A stretch of DNA of 64,000 nt from Seohaeicola saemankumensis (GCF_021021435.1 NZ_JAINWI010000011.1:244276-308275), one strand, 5' to 3'. Shown: positions 44,997 to 55,480, counted from the stretch's first letter. Translations and numbers: made by a program. Notes: generated by a model not told the origin, from the sequence alone.

Positions 44997-46036
44997 CGGA
45001 GCGCCTCGAACGGGTCTTCTGCCGCCAGATCCTCGGTCCAGCCGAATGTCTCCCAGCTATGGGCCATATGATCCGGCAAAGGCGCCGTGATTGTGATTAC
45101 CTTGCGGGTTTGCGGATGTTCGAAGCGCAGCATACGGGCGTGCAGATGCAGCTTTTTCGAGATGATCCCGCCCAATTGCGCGCCCCAGCCATCGCCCATG
45201 TTTTCCTGACCCGAACCACCGTATTTCCCATCACCCACAATGGGATGACCAATCTCGGCCATATGGGCGCGCAACTGGTGCGTGCGCCCTGTTAGTGGCT
45301 CCATCGCAACCCATGAGGCACGACCACCCACGCGGTAAAGCGTGGCATAAAGCGTATGGGCACGCTTGGCGCCGGGTGTCTTGTCGATGTCGCGGGGATG
45401 CACGGCATGCATCTTCTCGCCCTCGCCTTTCGCGCCGTGGCCGGGAGCCTTGACCAGACCGAACTTGACCTCACCCAGATAGGGCGTCGGCACACCGGCG
45501 ACGATGGCCCAATAGATCTTGCGGGTCTCGCGGTGGCGGAAAGCTTCGGTCAGCGCGGCGGCGGTCTTGCGGTCGCGGGCCAGCACGAGAACGCCTGTCG
45601 TGTCCTTGTCCAGACGATGCACCAGACGCGGTTTCTCCTCGTAGCCGAAGCGCAATGCCTCGGCCAGACCGTCGACATGCTTGACCGTTTTGCTGCCGCC
45701 CTGTGTTGGCAGACCCGCAGGCTTGTTGATGGCGATGATGTAATCGTCTTTGTAGATGACCGCGTCCTGCATCATCTTGATATCGGCCGGATTCAGCCGC
45801 GTCTGCGCGACAACTGTCATCTGTTCGGGATCGGGCAAAGGGGGAATCCGCACCTCCTGCCCCGCTGCAAGCCGCGTCGCCGCCTTCACGCGGCCCCCGT
45901 CTACGCGCAACTCGCCCTTGCGGCACATCTTTTCGACCATCCCTTGCGTCAGATGCGGAAAAATCCGGCGCAACCAGCGATCAAGCCGCTGATCACTATC
46001 GGCCTCGGATACCGGAATGGTCTGAACGCGGCTCAT
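44993..46036 (-). CDS. rluC: RluA family pseudouridine synthase (RluC-like)
   Basis: A 347-residue enzyme that isomerises uridines in 23S rRNA. N-terminal S4 RNA-binding domain (about 15-65, GELRVDGGRV) and catalytic domain with HRLDKDTTGVLV, where Asp143 is the nucleophile; KTGRTHQLR-type sequence appears as TGRTHQLRAH. RluC is suggested by length and S4 domain, RluD not excluded. The ATG at 46036 overlaps the crcB stop. Confidence 0.88.
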   Translation of the reverse strand: MSRVQTIPVSEADSDQRLDRWLRRIFPHLTQGMVEKMCRKGELRVDGGRVKAATRLAAGQEVRIPPLPDPEQMTVVAQTRLNPADIKMMQDAVIYKDDYIIAINKPAGLPTQGGSKTVKHVDGLAEALRFGYEEKPRLVHRLDKDTTGVLVLARDRKTAAALTEAFRHRETRKIYWAIVAGVPTPYLGEVKFGLVKAPGHGAKGEGEKMHAVHPRDIDKTPGAKRAHTLYATLYRVGGRASWVAMEPLTGRTHQLRAHMAEIGHPIVGDGKYGGSGQENMGDGWGAQLGGIISKKLHLHARMLRFEHPQTRKVITITAPLPDHMAHSWETFGWTEDLAAEDPFEALR

Positions 46037-46410
46037 TGAAAAACCTCTCTTGCCAGCACCATGGCAACAGCCAGAGCACTTAGCGACAGTATAACGGACG
46101 CGCCGACATAGAAGCCGGCCAGCATAGTCTCGCCCCGCTCGTACATCGCCAGCGCATCCAGCGAAAAAGCCGAGAAGGTCGTGAACCCGCCCAGAATACC
46201 GGTCAACAGCAGCGGTGCCAGTCTTGTGGCATCTTTCTGCGCCAGAAGCACCACCAACAACCCCATCAGGAACGATCCGACCACGTTCACAGCAAGGGTG
46301 CCCCAAGGGAAACCGGCCCCCATCAGCCTGACAGCGCCGACGGAGGTCAGATAACGGGCCACAGCCCCGATAGCGCCGCCCAGAGCGACCTGAAGAAGGG
46401 TAGTCAACAT
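46033..46410 (-). CDS. crcB: Fluoride channel CrcB/Fluc
   Basis: A 125-residue four-helix fluoride exporter. GGAIGAVARYLTS in helix 1 and the central VNVVGSFLMGLL and GGFTTFSAFSLDA motifs, including the Na+-binding turn and the phenylalanine pair of the pore, are intact. It functions as a dual-topology dimer. The start at 46410 gives the usual length. The 69-base gap to rarA is too small and lacks the features of a fluoride riboswitch. Confidence 0.93.
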   Translation of the reverse strand: MLTTLLQVALGGAIGAVARYLTSVGAVRLMGAGFPWGTLAVNVVGSFLMGLLVVLLAQKDATRLAPLLLTGILGGFTTFSAFSLDALAMYERGETMLAGFYVGASVILSLSALAVAMVLAREVFQ

Positions 46411-46479
46411 GCCTGCACCTGTGGCGAGAGGGGGGGAGAATGTCAAGTTTTCCTCTGACATCAGCATGTCGCGAGGTCG

Positions 46480-47802
46480 TTACACGTCAGGACCACGCCG
46501 CGCGCGCAACTTGACGAAATAATCCAGCCTGCGTTTCAACTCCCGCTCGAAGCCGCGCTCGACCGGTTGGTAAAGAACAGGCCGTTTCACGCCTTCGGGA
46601 AAGTAGTTCTGCCCCGAAAACCCGTCTTCGGCATCGTGATCATAGGCATAGCCCGCACCATAGCCCTGATCCTTCATCAGCCCCGTTGGTGCGTTCAGGA
46701 TATGTTTGGGTGGCGGTTCCGATCCGGTCTGGCGGGCAAGCGCCATCGCCCCCTTAAAGGCGACATAGCCCGCATTCGATTTCGGGGCCAAGGCCAGATA
46801 GGCCACCGCCTGCCCCAAGGCCAACTCACCTTCGGGGCTGCCCAGTCGTTCATAGGCATCCCAAGCCTGCAGACAAACAGCCTGCGCCTGCGGATCGGCC
46901 AGCCCGATATCCTCGACCGCCATACGGGTCAGACGCCGCGCCAGATAGCGCGGATCCTCGCCGCCGGTCAGCATCCGCGCGAACCAGTAAAGCGCTGCAT
47001 CCGGATCAGACCCGCGCACCGATTTGTGCAGGGCCGATATCAGGTTGTAATGCTCATCCCCCGATTTGTCGTATTTGGCCGCCCGTTTCATCAGGCGGGT
47101 TGCAAGGGCATCCGTGTCCAGCTTGCCATCAACCTTCCACGCAGCCACCTGTTCGATCAGGTTCAGCAGCGCCCGCCCGTCACCATCAGCCATCTCCAAC
47201 AGCGCCTCGCGCGCCGGACCGGTCAGCGGCAGGGCGCGGGCCAGTTCCTGTTCAGCCCGCTGCGCCAGACGTTCGAGATCGGCCAGATCAAGCCGCTTGA
47301 GCACAAGAACCTGCGCGCGACTAAGCAACGCCGCGTTCAACTCGAAACTCGGATTCTCGGTCGTCGCACCAACCAGAAGGATTGTCCCGTCTTCCATATG
47401 CGGCAGGAATCCGTCTTGCTGTGCCTTGTTGAAACGGTGGATTTCGTCAACGAACAACAACGTCCCCTGCCCGTTACCGCGCCGCATCCGCGCCGCTTCG
47501 AACACTTTGCGAAGTTCGGGAACGCCCGTGAAGATCGCGCTGATCTGGATGAAATGCAGATCGGTCTCGGTCGCCAGCAAGCGCGCGATCGTGGTCTTGC
47601 CGACACCCGGCGGCCCCCAAAGGATCAATGACGACAGCGAACCAGAGGCCAGCATCACCCCCAAAGGCGCGTCAGGGCCCAAGACCTGCTCTTGGCCGAT
47701 CACCTCATCCAGCCGCTGCGGTCGCAGCCTGTCAGCCAGCGGACGCGGCGTGGATCCGCCCTGCGCGGGCTCTGTCGCAGTGGTATCGAACAGATCGGCC
47801 AT
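46480..47802 (-). CDS. rarA: Replication-associated recombination protein A (MgsA/WRNIP1 family)
   Basis: A 440-residue AAA+ ATPase acting at stalled replication forks. Walker A GPPGVGKT at 63-70, Walker B LLFVDEIHRF, sensor 1 GATTENPS, and the C-terminal tetramerisation part with KSVRGSDPDAALYW and PEG. An N-terminal MADLFD segment resembles a clamp- or SSB-contact tail. Five bases after degP and on the same strand. Confidence 0.95.
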   Translation of the reverse strand: MADLFDTTATEPAQGGSTPRPLADRLRPQRLDEVIGQEQVLGPDAPLGVMLASGSLSSLILWGPPGVGKTTIARLLATETDLHFIQISAIFTGVPELRKVFEAARMRRGNGQGTLLFVDEIHRFNKAQQDGFLPHMEDGTILLVGATTENPSFELNAALLSRAQVLVLKRLDLADLERLAQRAEQELARALPLTGPAREALLEMADGDGRALLNLIEQVAAWKVDGKLDTDALATRLMKRAAKYDKSGDEHYNLISALHKSVRGSDPDAALYWFARMLTGGEDPRYLARRLTRMAVEDIGLADPQAQAVCLQAWDAYERLGSPEGELALGQAVAYLALAPKSNAGYVAFKGAMALARQTGSEPPPKHILNAPTGLMKDQGYGAGYAYDHDAEDGFSGQNYFPEGVKRPVLYQPVERGFERELKRRLDYFVKLRARRGPDV

Positions 47803-47807
47803 CTGGA

Positions 47808-49202
47808 TTAGAGCCTGCTACGCAACGACAGGCGCTGCAGCCCGCGTTGCAATGTCACTGTCAGGGACCGCGTCCCAAGCGCAAACGCTTGCGCCACTTG
47901 GGTTGTTTCCGTGATCTCGACACCGTTGATATCTAGGATCACATCACCAGCCTGCATGCCGAAACGCGCCCCATAGGGGCCTGTGTTTTCGACCACAACA
48001 CCGGTTGTGGACAGGGGCAGGTTGAAGGCTACCAGCACGGCAGGGTTCACATTGATCACGGCCAGACCGGGCAACGGGGTCTGTTCGTCCATCTCGCGGC
48101 GGTCCCGATCAGGCCAGTCGGGCGCGGCTTCCAAGGCCACCGGAAGGACCTCTTGCTTGCCATCACGCACCCGCGTCACCTTCGCCTCGGCGCCAAGCCC
48201 CGCCACAGTCATGCGAAACACCATCTCGGCGGGGGTGTTCACCGCTTGTCCATCAACAGCAAGGATAACATCGCCCTGCTGAAAACCCGCCATTGCAAAG
48301 ACACTAGCGGGATGAAGCCCCGAGATCAGGATGCCGCCCGGCAAGGGCAGACCAAGCGAGGCCGCAATATCCGCATCAACCGGCTGGCCCGCCATGCCCG
48401 CCCACGGACGTTCGAACTGCGTTCGGCCTTCGCGCGCCTGATCGACGAAGCGGGCGACCAGATTCGCAGGAATGGCAAAACCGATCCCGTTCGATCCACC
48501 AGAGCGGCTCAGGATCGAGGTATTTACCCCGATCAGATCGCCATTCACATCAATCAGCGCGCCACCCGAATTGCCGGGATTGATAGCGGCATCCGTCTGG
48601 ATGAAATAACCACGCCCCGTGCCCGTGGCCGTGCCGGATCGCGCCAGTCCCGACACAATCCCGCTGCTGACGGTCTGGCCCACGCCGAAAGGATTGCCGA
48701 TGGCCAGCACAAGCTCTCCGACCTCGACACTGTCGCTGTCGCGCAGAGGCAGCGCCGGTAAATCCGAAACGCCCTCCAGTTGGAGTAGGGCCAGATCGCT
48801 TTCCTCGTCCCCCAAAATTACCGTGGCAGAGTATTCGCGCCGGTCCGATAGCACGACGCGAATATCTGTGGCTTCACCCACAACATGATAATTGGAGACG
48901 ATAATCCCGTCCGGTGACAGGATCACACCAGAGCCAAGGCTATTCTGGACTTGCGGGCGTACGGTGCCGAAGTCGCGGAACATCTCTTGAAAGAACGGAT
49001 CGCCAGCAAAGGGGCTGGACCGTACAGCCACAACACGCTTGGCATAGATATTCACCACGGCAGGTGTGGCTTTCTTGACCAGAGGCGCAAAACCTATCTG
49101 GATCTCGGCCTGAGAGGTCGGCACACGCGTGTCGGCCCAAAGCGATGTGGCACCAAGCGGTGCCATCACAAGCGAGAGAATGACAAGACAGGGGCGGAGC
49201 AT
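47808..49202 (-). CDS. degP: Periplasmic serine protease DegP/DegQ-type
   Basis: HtrA protease-chaperone of 464 residues with a Sec signal peptide (cleavage near WA, about residue 23). Catalytic triad His106, Asp136 and Ser212 (NPGNSGGAL). Two PDZ domains follow (about 265-360 and 380-460), consistent with a DegP/DegQ/DegS-family protein of the full two-PDZ type. The loop FAGDPFFQEMFRDFG resembles the LA loop. A GGAG site supports the start. Confidence 0.92.
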   Translation of the reverse strand: MLRPCLVILSLVMAPLGATSLWADTRVPTSQAEIQIGFAPLVKKATPAVVNIYAKRVVAVRSSPFAGDPFFQEMFRDFGTVRPQVQNSLGSGVILSPDGIIVSNYHVVGEATDIRVVLSDRREYSATVILGDEESDLALLQLEGVSDLPALPLRDSDSVEVGELVLAIGNPFGVGQTVSSGIVSGLARSGTATGTGRGYFIQTDAAINPGNSGGALIDVNGDLIGVNTSILSRSGGSNGIGFAIPANLVARFVDQAREGRTQFERPWAGMAGQPVDADIAASLGLPLPGGILISGLHPASVFAMAGFQQGDVILAVDGQAVNTPAEMVFRMTVAGLGAEAKVTRVRDGKQEVLPVALEAAPDWPDRDRREMDEQTPLPGLAVINVNPAVLVAFNLPLSTTGVVVENTGPYGARFGMQAGDVILDINGVEITETTQVAQAFALGTRSLTVTLQRGLQRLSLRSRL

Positions 49203-49275
49203 CGGTTTCTCCTTGTTCCGGTGGTCCAGATATGATCACCGCCGTGCTGTAATGCAAGTTGCGGTGCCGGAATGC

Positions 49276-49306
49276 AAAACCCCCGCCCTTTGCGGGGCGG
49301 GGGTTT
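49276..49306 (-). terminator. Intrinsic terminator after rplQ
   Basis: A 12-bp stem, AAACCCCCGCCC with GGGCGGGGGTTT, around a 6-base loop, followed by TTTTG on the minus strand. Ends the alpha ribosomal operon. Strong on both strands, but no plus-strand gene precedes it. Confidence 0.88.
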
Positions 49307-49332
49307 CCGAACTTTGGCCTGAGGCCGCGGGA

Positions 49333-49752
49333 TCAATCCTCGGCGGCTTCTTCGGCTGCTACGCGGGCTTTGTCGCCTGCGCCCTTGGCGTTCGGGTCGC
49401 GGTCCACGAGTTCGATGATCGCCATCGGTGCCATGTCGCCATACCGGAAACCGGCCTTCATGATACGCACGTAACCGCCCTGACGGTCTTTGTAGCGCGG
49501 TCCCAGTATTTCGAACAGTTTCGCAACATAGGCATCCTGCTTCAACTGTGCACCGGCCTGACGGCGGGCATGCAGGTCACCGCGCTTGCCCAGCGTGATC
49601 AGTTTTTCAACGATCGGGCGCAGTTCTTTTGCCTTTGGCAATGTGGTCTTGATCTGCTCATGTTCGATGAGCGAGCCGGCCATGTTCGCCCACAACGCCT
49701 TGCGGTGCTCATGGGTACGGTTCAGGCGGCGGTAGCCTCTTGCGTGACGCAT
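49333..49752 (-). CDS. rplQ: 50S ribosomal protein L17
   Basis: 139 residues; N-terminal [19 protein letters not shown] and the family's [18 protein letters not shown] are clear. C-terminal tail is acidic and alanine-rich (AAEEAAED), an extension compared with the 127-residue E. coli protein. Last gene of the alpha operon. The 142-base gap before it holds a GGGGCAGG/CCTGCCCC hairpin (49869-49888). Confidence 0.97.
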   Translation of the reverse strand: MRHARGYRRLNRTHEHRKALWANMAGSLIEHEQIKTTLPKAKELRPIVEKLITLGKRGDLHARRQAGAQLKQDAYVAKLFEILGPRYKDRQGGYVRIMKAGFRYGDMAPMAIIELVDRDPNAKGAGDKARVAAEEAAED

Positions 49753-49868
49753 TGTCGTTCTCCTTTAAGCTTTACGAAGCTTGTTTGCTTTGTCCGGTGG
49801 CCGATGCGGGTCAGCCACTCTCCTTGGGGCATTGTGCCCATGTCGTCCCCGCCACTGCGGGCATTGAA

Positions 49869-49888
49869 GGGGCAGGTTTCCCTGCCCC
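49869..49888 (-). other. Hairpin between rpoA and rplQ
   Basis: GGGGCAGG-TTTC-CCTGCCCC, a perfect 8-bp stem with a 4-base loop just after the rpoA stop. No T-run follows, so it is probably a stabilising or processing structure. Confidence 0.55.
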
Positions 49889-49894
49889 CAATTC

Positions 49895-50911
49895 TCAGAA
49901 CGCGTCTTCGAACTTCTTGGCCAGATCTTCGATATTGTCTGGCGGCCAGTCCTCGACGTCCATACCAAGGTGCAGGCCCATGCCGGACAGCACTTCCTTG
50001 ATCTCGTTCAAGGACTTGCGGCCAAAGTTAGGTGTACGCAGCATCTCGGCTTCTGTTTTCTGGATCAGATCCCCGATATAGACGATGTTGTCGTTCTTCA
50101 GGCAGTTTGCAGAACGCACCGAAAGCTCCAGCTCGTCCACTTTCTTCAGCAGAAGCGGATTGAACTCCAGCCCGTCATCCACGTCGGAACGCGTTGCGCT
50201 TTCAGGCTCGTCGAAGTTGACGAAGATCGACAGCTGGTCCTGCAGGATGCGCGCGGCATAGGCAACGGCATCATCCGGCGTCAGCGAGCCATCGGTTTCG
50301 ATCTTCATGGTCAGCTTGTCATAGTCCAGAACCTGACCTTCACGGGTCGGGGTCACTTCGTAGGACACACGCTTGATCGGCGAATAGATCGCGTCGATCG
50401 GGATCAGACCGATGGGGGCATCTTCCGGCTTGTTCTTGTCAGCCGAGACATAGCCCTTGCCGGTATTGACCGTCAGTTCCATGTACAGATCGGCACCATC
50501 GTCCAGATGGCAGATCACGTGATCCTTGTTCAGGATCTCGATACCTGCGCTGTCCGAGATGTCGCCAGCGGTCACGACACCCGGACCTTTGGCGCTGACG
50601 GAAAGCCGCTTGGGCCCGTCAACTTCCATACGGATCGACACGCCCTTGAGGTTCAGGATGATATCGGTCACGTCTTCGCGCACGCCGGCCACGGACGAGA
50701 ATTCGTGCAGCACGTTGTCGATCTGCACCGAAGTGATCGCGGCACCTTGAAGCGACGACATCAGGATGCGGCGCAGCGCGTTGCCCAGAGTCAGGCCGAA
50801 GCCACGCTCAAGCGGTTCGGCAACCAGTGTTGCCTGACGGATCGGATCATTGCCCGGCTTCACATCAAGCTGTGTCGGCTTGATCAGTTCAGCCCAATTC
50901 TTGTGGATCAT
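49895..50911 (-). CDS. rpoA: RNA polymerase alpha subunit
   Basis: 338 residues. N-terminal dimerisation and assembly domain ([18 protein letters not shown] near 40-57) and C-terminal domain with the UP-element-binding helices ([15 protein letters not shown] and [17 protein letters not shown]). The start at 50911 ([12 protein letters not shown]) is decided by a strong GGAGGGA site; four codons upstream are open. Cotranscribed with rpsK and rpsM. Confidence 0.98.
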   Translation of the reverse strand: MIHKNWAELIKPTQLDVKPGNDPIRQATLVAEPLERGFGLTLGNALRRILMSSLQGAAITSVQIDNVLHEFSSVAGVREDVTDIILNLKGVSIRMEVDGPKRLSVSAKGPGVVTAGDISDSAGIEILNKDHVICHLDDGADLYMELTVNTGKGYVSADKNKPEDAPIGLIPIDAIYSPIKRVSYEVTPTREGQVLDYDKLTMKIETDGSLTPDDAVAYAARILQDQLSIFVNFDEPESATRSDVDDGLEFNPLLLKKVDELELSVRSANCLKNDNIVYIGDLIQKTEAEMLRTPNFGRKSLNEIKEVLSGMGLHLGMDVEDWPPDNIEDLAKKFEDAF

Positions 50912-50981
50912 GCGTCCCTCCATTCTTGTCTTGTCCTCATGTCCAAAAGGCCAAGACGCCCGAGGTTTCTAAATGACGTCG

Positions 50982-51008
50982 GGGGGCCGAGCGCAAAGCG
51001 CGGCCCCC
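50982..51008 (-). other. Hairpin between rpsK and rpoA
   Basis: GGGGGCCG and CGGCCCCC pair with an inner GCGC/GCG-type stem around AAA. It sits immediately after rpsK and has no T-run; likely an RNA processing or stability element. Confidence 0.55.
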
Positions 51009-51024
51009 AGATAATGAAGCGGGA

Positions 51025-51417
51025 TCAGACCCGGCGACGCTTGGGTGGGCGGCAGCCGTTATGCGCAATCGGCGTCACATCACGGATCGAGGTGATGTTG
51101 AAACCGGCAGCGGCCAGAGCGCGCAACGCGCTTTCACGACCCGAACCGGGGCCCTGCACTTCGACTTCCAGCGTCTTCACACCGTGTTCCTGCGCTTTCT
51201 TCCCGGCGTCTTCCGCAGCCATCTGAGCGGCATAAGGAGTCGATTTACGCGACCCTTTGAAGCCCATGGTGCCGGCGGAGGACCATGCGATAGCATTGCC
51301 CTGAACGTCCGAGATCAGGATCTTGGTGTTGTTGAACGAAGAGTTCACATGCGCCACGCCTGCGGCGATGTTCTTGGAGACCTTCTTCTTGCCTCCGCGA
51401 CGGGTATCACGTGCCAT
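51025..51417 (-). CDS. rpsK: 30S ribosomal protein S11
   Basis: 130 residues; core [15 protein letters not shown] and the C-terminal [18 protein letters not shown] are standard for S11. Second gene of the alpha operon, 15 bases after rpsM. Confidence 0.98.
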   Translation of the reverse strand: MARDTRRGGKKKVSKNIAAGVAHVNSSFNNTKILISDVQGNAIAWSSAGTMGFKGSRKSTPYAAQMAAEDAGKKAQEHGVKTLEVEVQGPGSGRESALRALAAAGFNITSIRDVTPIAHNGCRPPKRRRV

Positions 51418-51432
51418 TGATGCAGCCCTCCC

Positions 51433-51801
51433 TTATTTCTTCTTACCGGCAATGGCCTTTGCGGGGCCTTTGCGGGTGCGAGCGTTGGTATGGGTGCGCT
51501 GGCCGCGAACCGGAAGGTTGCGACGGTGACGCAGGCCACGGTAGCAGCCAAGGTCCATCAGGCGCTTGATGTTCATTTGCGTTTCACGACGCAGGTCACC
51601 TTCTACGGTGTAGTTTGCGTCGATATGCTCGCGGATCGCCAGAACTTCGGCATCCGAAAGCTCGTTCACGCGACGTGTTGCGTCTACGTTGACAGCTTCG
51701 CAGATAGCCTTGGCCGACGTATGGCCAATTCCGGTGATGTAGGTGAGGGCGATCGGGACCCGTTTCTGGGTCGGGATGTTTACGCCGGCGATACGTGCCA
51801 C
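51433..51801 (-). CDS. rpsM: 30S ribosomal protein S13
   Basis: 122 residues; [15 protein letters not shown] start, [18 protein letters not shown] near the C-terminus and a basic tail ending GKKK. It heads the alpha operon: a 222-base gap with the adk terminator lies upstream, so a promoter in 51802-51970 is expected, but no strong pair of boxes is visible. No rpmJ (L36) gene is present between secY/adk and rpsM. Confidence 0.98.
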   Translation of the reverse strand: MARIAGVNIPTQKRVPIALTYITGIGHTSAKAICEAVNVDATRRVNELSDAEVLAIREHIDANYTVEGDLRRETQMNIKRLMDLGCYRGLRHRRNLPVRGQRTHTNARTRKGPAKAIAGKKK

Positions 51802-51967
51802 GTTTCACTTTCCTTTTTCGTTGCGGTTCCGTCGTACCAGAACCTTTTTTCACAACGTAAGCCCCTGACAAATCGCCAAAGGGCCGCAGCTGAATTCAGG
51901 TGACGATTCTTTGATGAGACAAGCCCAGACAGAATCATGTCTCGCGTGCGAGATAGGGCTGGTTATG

Positions 51968-51996
51968 TAGAAAACAGAGGGCCGTCAAGCCCTCTG
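51968..51996 (-). terminator. Intrinsic terminator after adk
   Basis: CAGAGGGC and GCCCTCTG form a perfect 8-bp stem with a 6-base loop, followed by TTTTCTA on the minus strand, 27 bases past the adk stop. It separates the spc cluster from the alpha operon. Confidence 0.85.
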
Positions 51997-52023
51997 CCAT
52001 TGGTTTTGATCATTCAACGCGGT

Positions 52024-52665
52024 TCAATCCAGAATGGCAGCAATTGCCTGTTGAACATCGTCAATTTCCGCCAGACCATCGACGGTCCGAAGTTGGCCTT
52101 TGGCATAATAATAGCCGATCAGCGGCGAGGTCTTTTTGTAGTATTCCATCAGGCGCTGGCGCAGGCTTTCTTCGTTGTCATCAGCACGGCGCTTCATGTT
52201 GGTGCTGCCACATTTGTCGCAAACACCCTCGGCCGCAGGGCGATGCGTGACATCGTGATAGACCTCGCCGCAATCTCCGCACGTAAAACGACCAGTGACA
52301 CGCGCGACAAGAGCCGCGTCGTCAACCTGCATTTCGATCACGGCATCAAGCTTGGCGCCCGTTGCCGCCAGAAGATCGGTCAGGGCGTCCGCTTGCGCCA
52401 GCGTTCGCGGAAAGCCGTCGAAGATGAAACCGCCGGCATGCGTACCTTCCAGCTTCTCGCGGATCAGACCGATCACGATCTCATCGGTCACAAGCTCGCC
52501 GCGATCCATGACGTCAGCGACAACCTTGCCCATCTCGGTGCCGCTGGTCCTTGCGTCCCGCAGCATGTCGCCGGTGCTGAGCTGTACCATATTGCGCTCT
52601 TCGACCAGATGACGGGCCTGTGTGCCTTTACCAGCCCCCGGGGGCCCCAGTAGTATGATATTCAT
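52024..52665 (-). CDS. adk: Adenylate kinase
   Basis: A 213-residue long-form enzyme interconverting AMP, ATP and ADP. P-loop GPPGAGKGT at 7-15, DGFPRT, and a zinc-type LID with CGDCG and CDKCG, not the His/Ser LID of enterobacteria. The ATG overlaps the secY stop (ATGA), so it is translationally coupled. The upstream open extension lies inside secY. Confidence 0.97.
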   Translation of the reverse strand: MNIILLGPPGAGKGTQARHLVEERNMVQLSTGDMLRDARTSGTEMGKVVADVMDRGELVTDEIVIGLIREKLEGTHAGGFIFDGFPRTLAQADALTDLLAATGAKLDAVIEMQVDDAALVARVTGRFTCGDCGEVYHDVTHRPAAEGVCDKCGSTNMKRRADDNEESLRQRLMEYYKKTSPLIGYYYAKGQLRTVDGLAEIDDVQQAIAAILD

Positions 52666-54026
52666 CTTCTCGCTGGTGCCTTTCTGGTCGTGCGTTTCTT
52701 GCTTTTGCCGCGCAACTGCGACTTCTCGATGAGACCTTCGTATTGATGCGCCAGAAGATGGCTTTGCACCTGCTGGATCGTATCCATCGTTACAGAAACA
52801 ACGATGAGCACGGATGTCCCGCCGAAATAGAACGGAATCGCAAGTTCGTTCCGCAGGATTTCCGGCAATAGACACACAGCCGCAAGATAGGCGGAACCAA
52901 GCGCCAGAATGCGGTTGACCACATATTCCAAGTACTCGGCGGTCTTCTTGCCGGGGCGGATGCCGGGAACAAAACCGTTCTGGTTTTTCAGATTCTCGGC
53001 CACGTCATCCGGTTTGAACGACACATTGAACGTGTAGAAATACGAGAAGAAGACGATCATCGTCACGAAGAACAGCAGATAAAGTGGCTGCCCCGGACCG
53101 AAATAGGCCATGATCGTCGACATGACGGGCCCGGTATCGGTGCCCGAAAACGTGCTGACAGTTGCCGGCAGCAACAACAGCGAGCTTGCGAAAATCGCAG
53201 GGATCACGCCTGCGGGGTTGACCTTGACCGGAAGGCTGCTTGAGCCGCCCTCATAAACCTTCATGCCTGCCTGACGACGGGGATATTGAATATGGATCTT
53301 TCGCAAGGCGCGTTCCATGAAGACGACGAAGCCGATGGTCACAACCACCATCACGATCACACCGATGATCACAGCAGGGCTGATCGCACCCGAACGGCCC
53401 TGGCTGAAGAACTGTGCCAGTGCAGCGGGGATTTCCGCGACAATGCCGACAAAGATGATCAGCGAGATACCATTACCGATGCCGCGAGCGGTGATCTGCT
53501 CACCCAGCCACATCAGGAACATGGTACCACCGACCAGCGTGATCACGCAGGACGCACGGAAGAACAGGCCGGGATCCGTCACCAGATCGCCCGCCTCAAG
53601 GCTGACAGCCAGACCGTAAGCCTGCAGCGTCGCCAGAAACACGGTGCCGAAGCGCGTGTACTGGTTGATCTTCTTGCGACCCTGCTCGCCCTCTTTCTTC
53701 AGCTGCTCCAGCTTGGGCACCATCGAGGCCAGAAGCTGTACGATGATCGAGGCCGAGATGTAGGGCATGATCCCGAGGGCAAAGATACCCATGCGGCCAA
53801 GCGCACCGCCGGTGAACATCGACAGGATGCCCCCGATACCCGCTGCGGCACCTTCCATGAACTCGCGCAGCGATGCGCCATCGATTCCCGGCACCGGAAT
53901 AAAAGTGCCAAGGCGATAGACAATCAGAAGGCCAAGCGTAAAGAAGATGCGGTTGCGAAGATCGGTTGCTTTGCCAAGTGCGGCCCAGCTGGTGTTCGCC
54001 GCCATTTGTTCTGCTGCAGATACCAT
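52662..54026 (-). CDS. secY: Preprotein translocase subunit SecY
   Basis: 454 residues with ten helices. Plug region [26 protein letters not shown]-like pore residues in the early helices, and the C-terminal ribosome-binding loops ([10 protein letters not shown] and [11 protein letters not shown]) are recognisable. Channel protein of the Sec translocase. Separated from rplO by 107 bases with an inverted repeat; overlaps adk. Confidence 0.98.
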   Translation of the reverse strand: MVSAAEQMAANTSWAALGKATDLRNRIFFTLGLLIVYRLGTFIPVPGIDGASLREFMEGAAAGIGGILSMFTGGALGRMGIFALGIMPYISASIIVQLLASMVPKLEQLKKEGEQGRKKINQYTRFGTVFLATLQAYGLAVSLEAGDLVTDPGLFFRASCVITLVGGTMFLMWLGEQITARGIGNGISLIIFVGIVAEIPAALAQFFSQGRSGAISPAVIIGVIVMVVVTIGFVVFMERALRKIHIQYPRRQAGMKVYEGGSSSLPVKVNPAGVIPAIFASSLLLLPATVSTFSGTDTGPVMSTIMAYFGPGQPLYLLFFVTMIVFFSYFYTFNVSFKPDDVAENLKNQNGFVPGIRPGKKTAEYLEYVVNRILALGSAYLAAVCLLPEILRNELAIPFYFGGTSVLIVVSVTMDTIQQVQSHLLAHQYEGLIEKSQLRGKSKKRTTRKAPARR

Positions 54027-54106
54027 TCGCGGTCTCTCTCATGTGACAACGCCGCCAGAGCGGTTTTCCGGCTCAGGCGGCGTTCAGGAAAACTAGGGCC
54101 TATGTA

Positions 54107-54122
54107 AGCGGCGCAAGCGCCG
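54107..54122 (-). other. Inverted repeat between rplO and secY
   Basis: AGCGGC-GCAAGC-GCCGCT, a compact GC-rich hairpin just after the rplO stop. No T-run. Confidence 0.5.
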
Positions 54123-54133
54123 CTCACAACCCG

Positions 54134-54616
54134 TTATTCAGCCGCAGCTGCCTTGGTAGGGGCCGATACAGTCAGCGCGCCGCCCAGTTTCTCGACTGCT
54201 TCGATGGCCTGTGCCGATGCACCGGTAACGTTGAGCGTGACTTTGGCTGAGAAATCACCCTTGGCCAGAATGCGGACGCCGTCCAGTTTGCGGCGGACCA
54301 GACCGGATGCGACCAGCACATCCTCGGTAATTGGTGCTTTGGCGTCGATTTTGCCTGCATCAATGAATTTCTGAAGGATGCCGAGGTTCAGAACAGCAAA
54401 AGCCTTGCGGTTCGGCTTGGTAAAGCCGCGCTTGGGCAGACGCTGGTAGAGCGGCATCTGGCCACCCTCGTAACCACCGATCGAGACACCCGAACGGGAT
54501 TTCTGACCTTTGATACCACGGCCACCCGTCTTACCGGTTCCAGAACCCGGACCACGACCAACGCGCTTGCGTTTCTTGGTGGCGCCGTCGTTATCGTGAA
54601 GTTCGTGCAGTTTCAT
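54134..54616 (-). CDS. rplO: 50S ribosomal protein L15
   Basis: 160 residues; [24 protein letters not shown] region, given here by its core [20 protein letters not shown], and [15 protein letters not shown]. Slightly longer than E. coli L15 owing to an alanine-rich tail. Part of the spc cluster. Confidence 0.97.
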   Translation of the reverse strand: MKLHELHDNDGATKKRKRVGRGPGSGTGKTGGRGIKGQKSRSGVSIGGYEGGQMPLYQRLPKRGFTKPNRKAFAVLNLGILQKFIDAGKIDAKAPITEDVLVASGLVRRKLDGVRILAKGDFSAKVTLNVTGASAQAIEAVEKLGGALTVSAPTKAAAAE

Positions 54617-54686
54617 GTCGCTTCTCCTTGTGCCGGATACGGCCCCCAGCGACGGGAGTGGCCGACCACGGCGTTGATGTGAACAA

Positions 54687-54708
54687 GGGGCGGGCTTTCA
54701 CCCGCCCC
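54687..54708 (-). other. Hairpin between rpmD and rplO
   Basis: Perfect 8-bp stem GGGGCGGG/CCCGCCCC with a 6-base loop, followed on the minus strand by TTGTT. It resembles a weak terminator but lies inside the spc operon, seven bases from the rpmD stop. Confidence 0.6.
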
Positions 54709-54715
54709 GAAGTGC

Positions 54716-54904
54716 TTACTCGCGCTCTTCGATGATCTGTACGAGATGCGGAATCTTGGCGACCATACCACGGATGGAAGGTGTATCCTCCAGTTCGCGG
54801 GTCTTGTGCATCTTGTTCAGACCCAGACCGATCAAGGTCTGGCGCTGCTTTTCAGGGCGACGGATCGGCGAGCCGATCTGCTTTACCACGATTGTCTTGG
54901 CCAT
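54716..54904 (-). CDS. rpmD: 50S ribosomal protein L30
   Basis: 62 residues; the N-terminal [20 protein letters not shown] and [21 protein letters not shown] are typical. Three bases after rpsE. Confidence 0.97.
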   Translation of the reverse strand: MAKTIVVKQIGSPIRRPEKQRQTLIGLGLNKMHKTRELEDTPSIRGMVAKIPHLVQIIEERE

Positions 54905-54907
54905 GGT

Positions 54908-55480
54908 TTACGCCTCCTCTGCCACTTGGGCGGATGCATCAGGTGCGTTTTCCCGCTTGGGCAGGATGTCAGCAACCTTCTTGCCACGACGCTGCGCGAC
55001 CGAACGGGGGCTGGTTTCTTTTTTCAGCCCGTCGATGGTAGCGCGGATCATGTTGTACGGGTTCTGCGAGCCCAGCGACTTGGACACGACGTCCTTGAGG
55101 CCAAGCATCTCGAACACGGCGCGCATCGGGCCACCGGCGATGATGCCGGTACCTTCAGGCGCAGTCCGCATCACGACTTTGCCGGCGCCGTGGCGACCTT
55201 CCATGTCGTGGTGCAGGGTGCGGCCTTCGCGCAGCGGCACACGGATCATCTGGCGCTTGGCCTGTTCCGTGGCTTTGCGGATGGCTTCGGGCACTTCTTT
55301 TGCCTTACCCTTGCCAAAGCCCACACGGCCCTTCTGATCGCCGACCACCACGAGAGCAGCAAAGCCGAAGCGCTTGCCGCCTTTCACGGTTTTCGACACG
55401 CGGTTGATCGCCACAAGACGATCGGCGAATTCCGGCGTTGCTTCCTCACGGTTGCCGCGACGGTTGTCATCTCTTGCCAT
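54908..55480 (-). CDS. rpsE: 30S ribosomal protein S5
   Basis: 190 residues; double-stranded RNA-binding part [20 protein letters not shown] and the second domain with [13 protein letters not shown]. Longer than the 166-residue E. coli protein through N- and C-terminal tails. Confidence 0.98.
   Translation of the reverse strand: MARDDNRRGNREEATPEFADRLVAINRVSKTVKGGKRFGFAALVVVGDQKGRVGFGKGKAKEVPEAIRKATEQAKRQMIRVPLREGRTLHHDMEGRHGAGKVVMRTAPEGTGIIAGGPMRAVFEMLGLKDVVSKSLGSQNPYNMIRATIDGLKKETSPRSVAQRRGKKVADILPKRENAPDASAQVAEEA

Noticed and set aside
46411..46479. Fluoride riboswitch ahead of crcB
   Set aside because: The gap is 69 bases and shows no pseudoknot-like conserved elements of the fluoride aptamer.
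49970..51226. A 418-codon plus-strand open frame opposite rpoA and rpsK
   Set aside because: Pure antisense of two highly conserved genes; no ribosome site and no homology.
51802..52023. rpmJ (L36) gene between adk and rpsM
   Set aside because: No frame with the short cysteine-rich L36 sequence exists here; the gene must be elsewhere.
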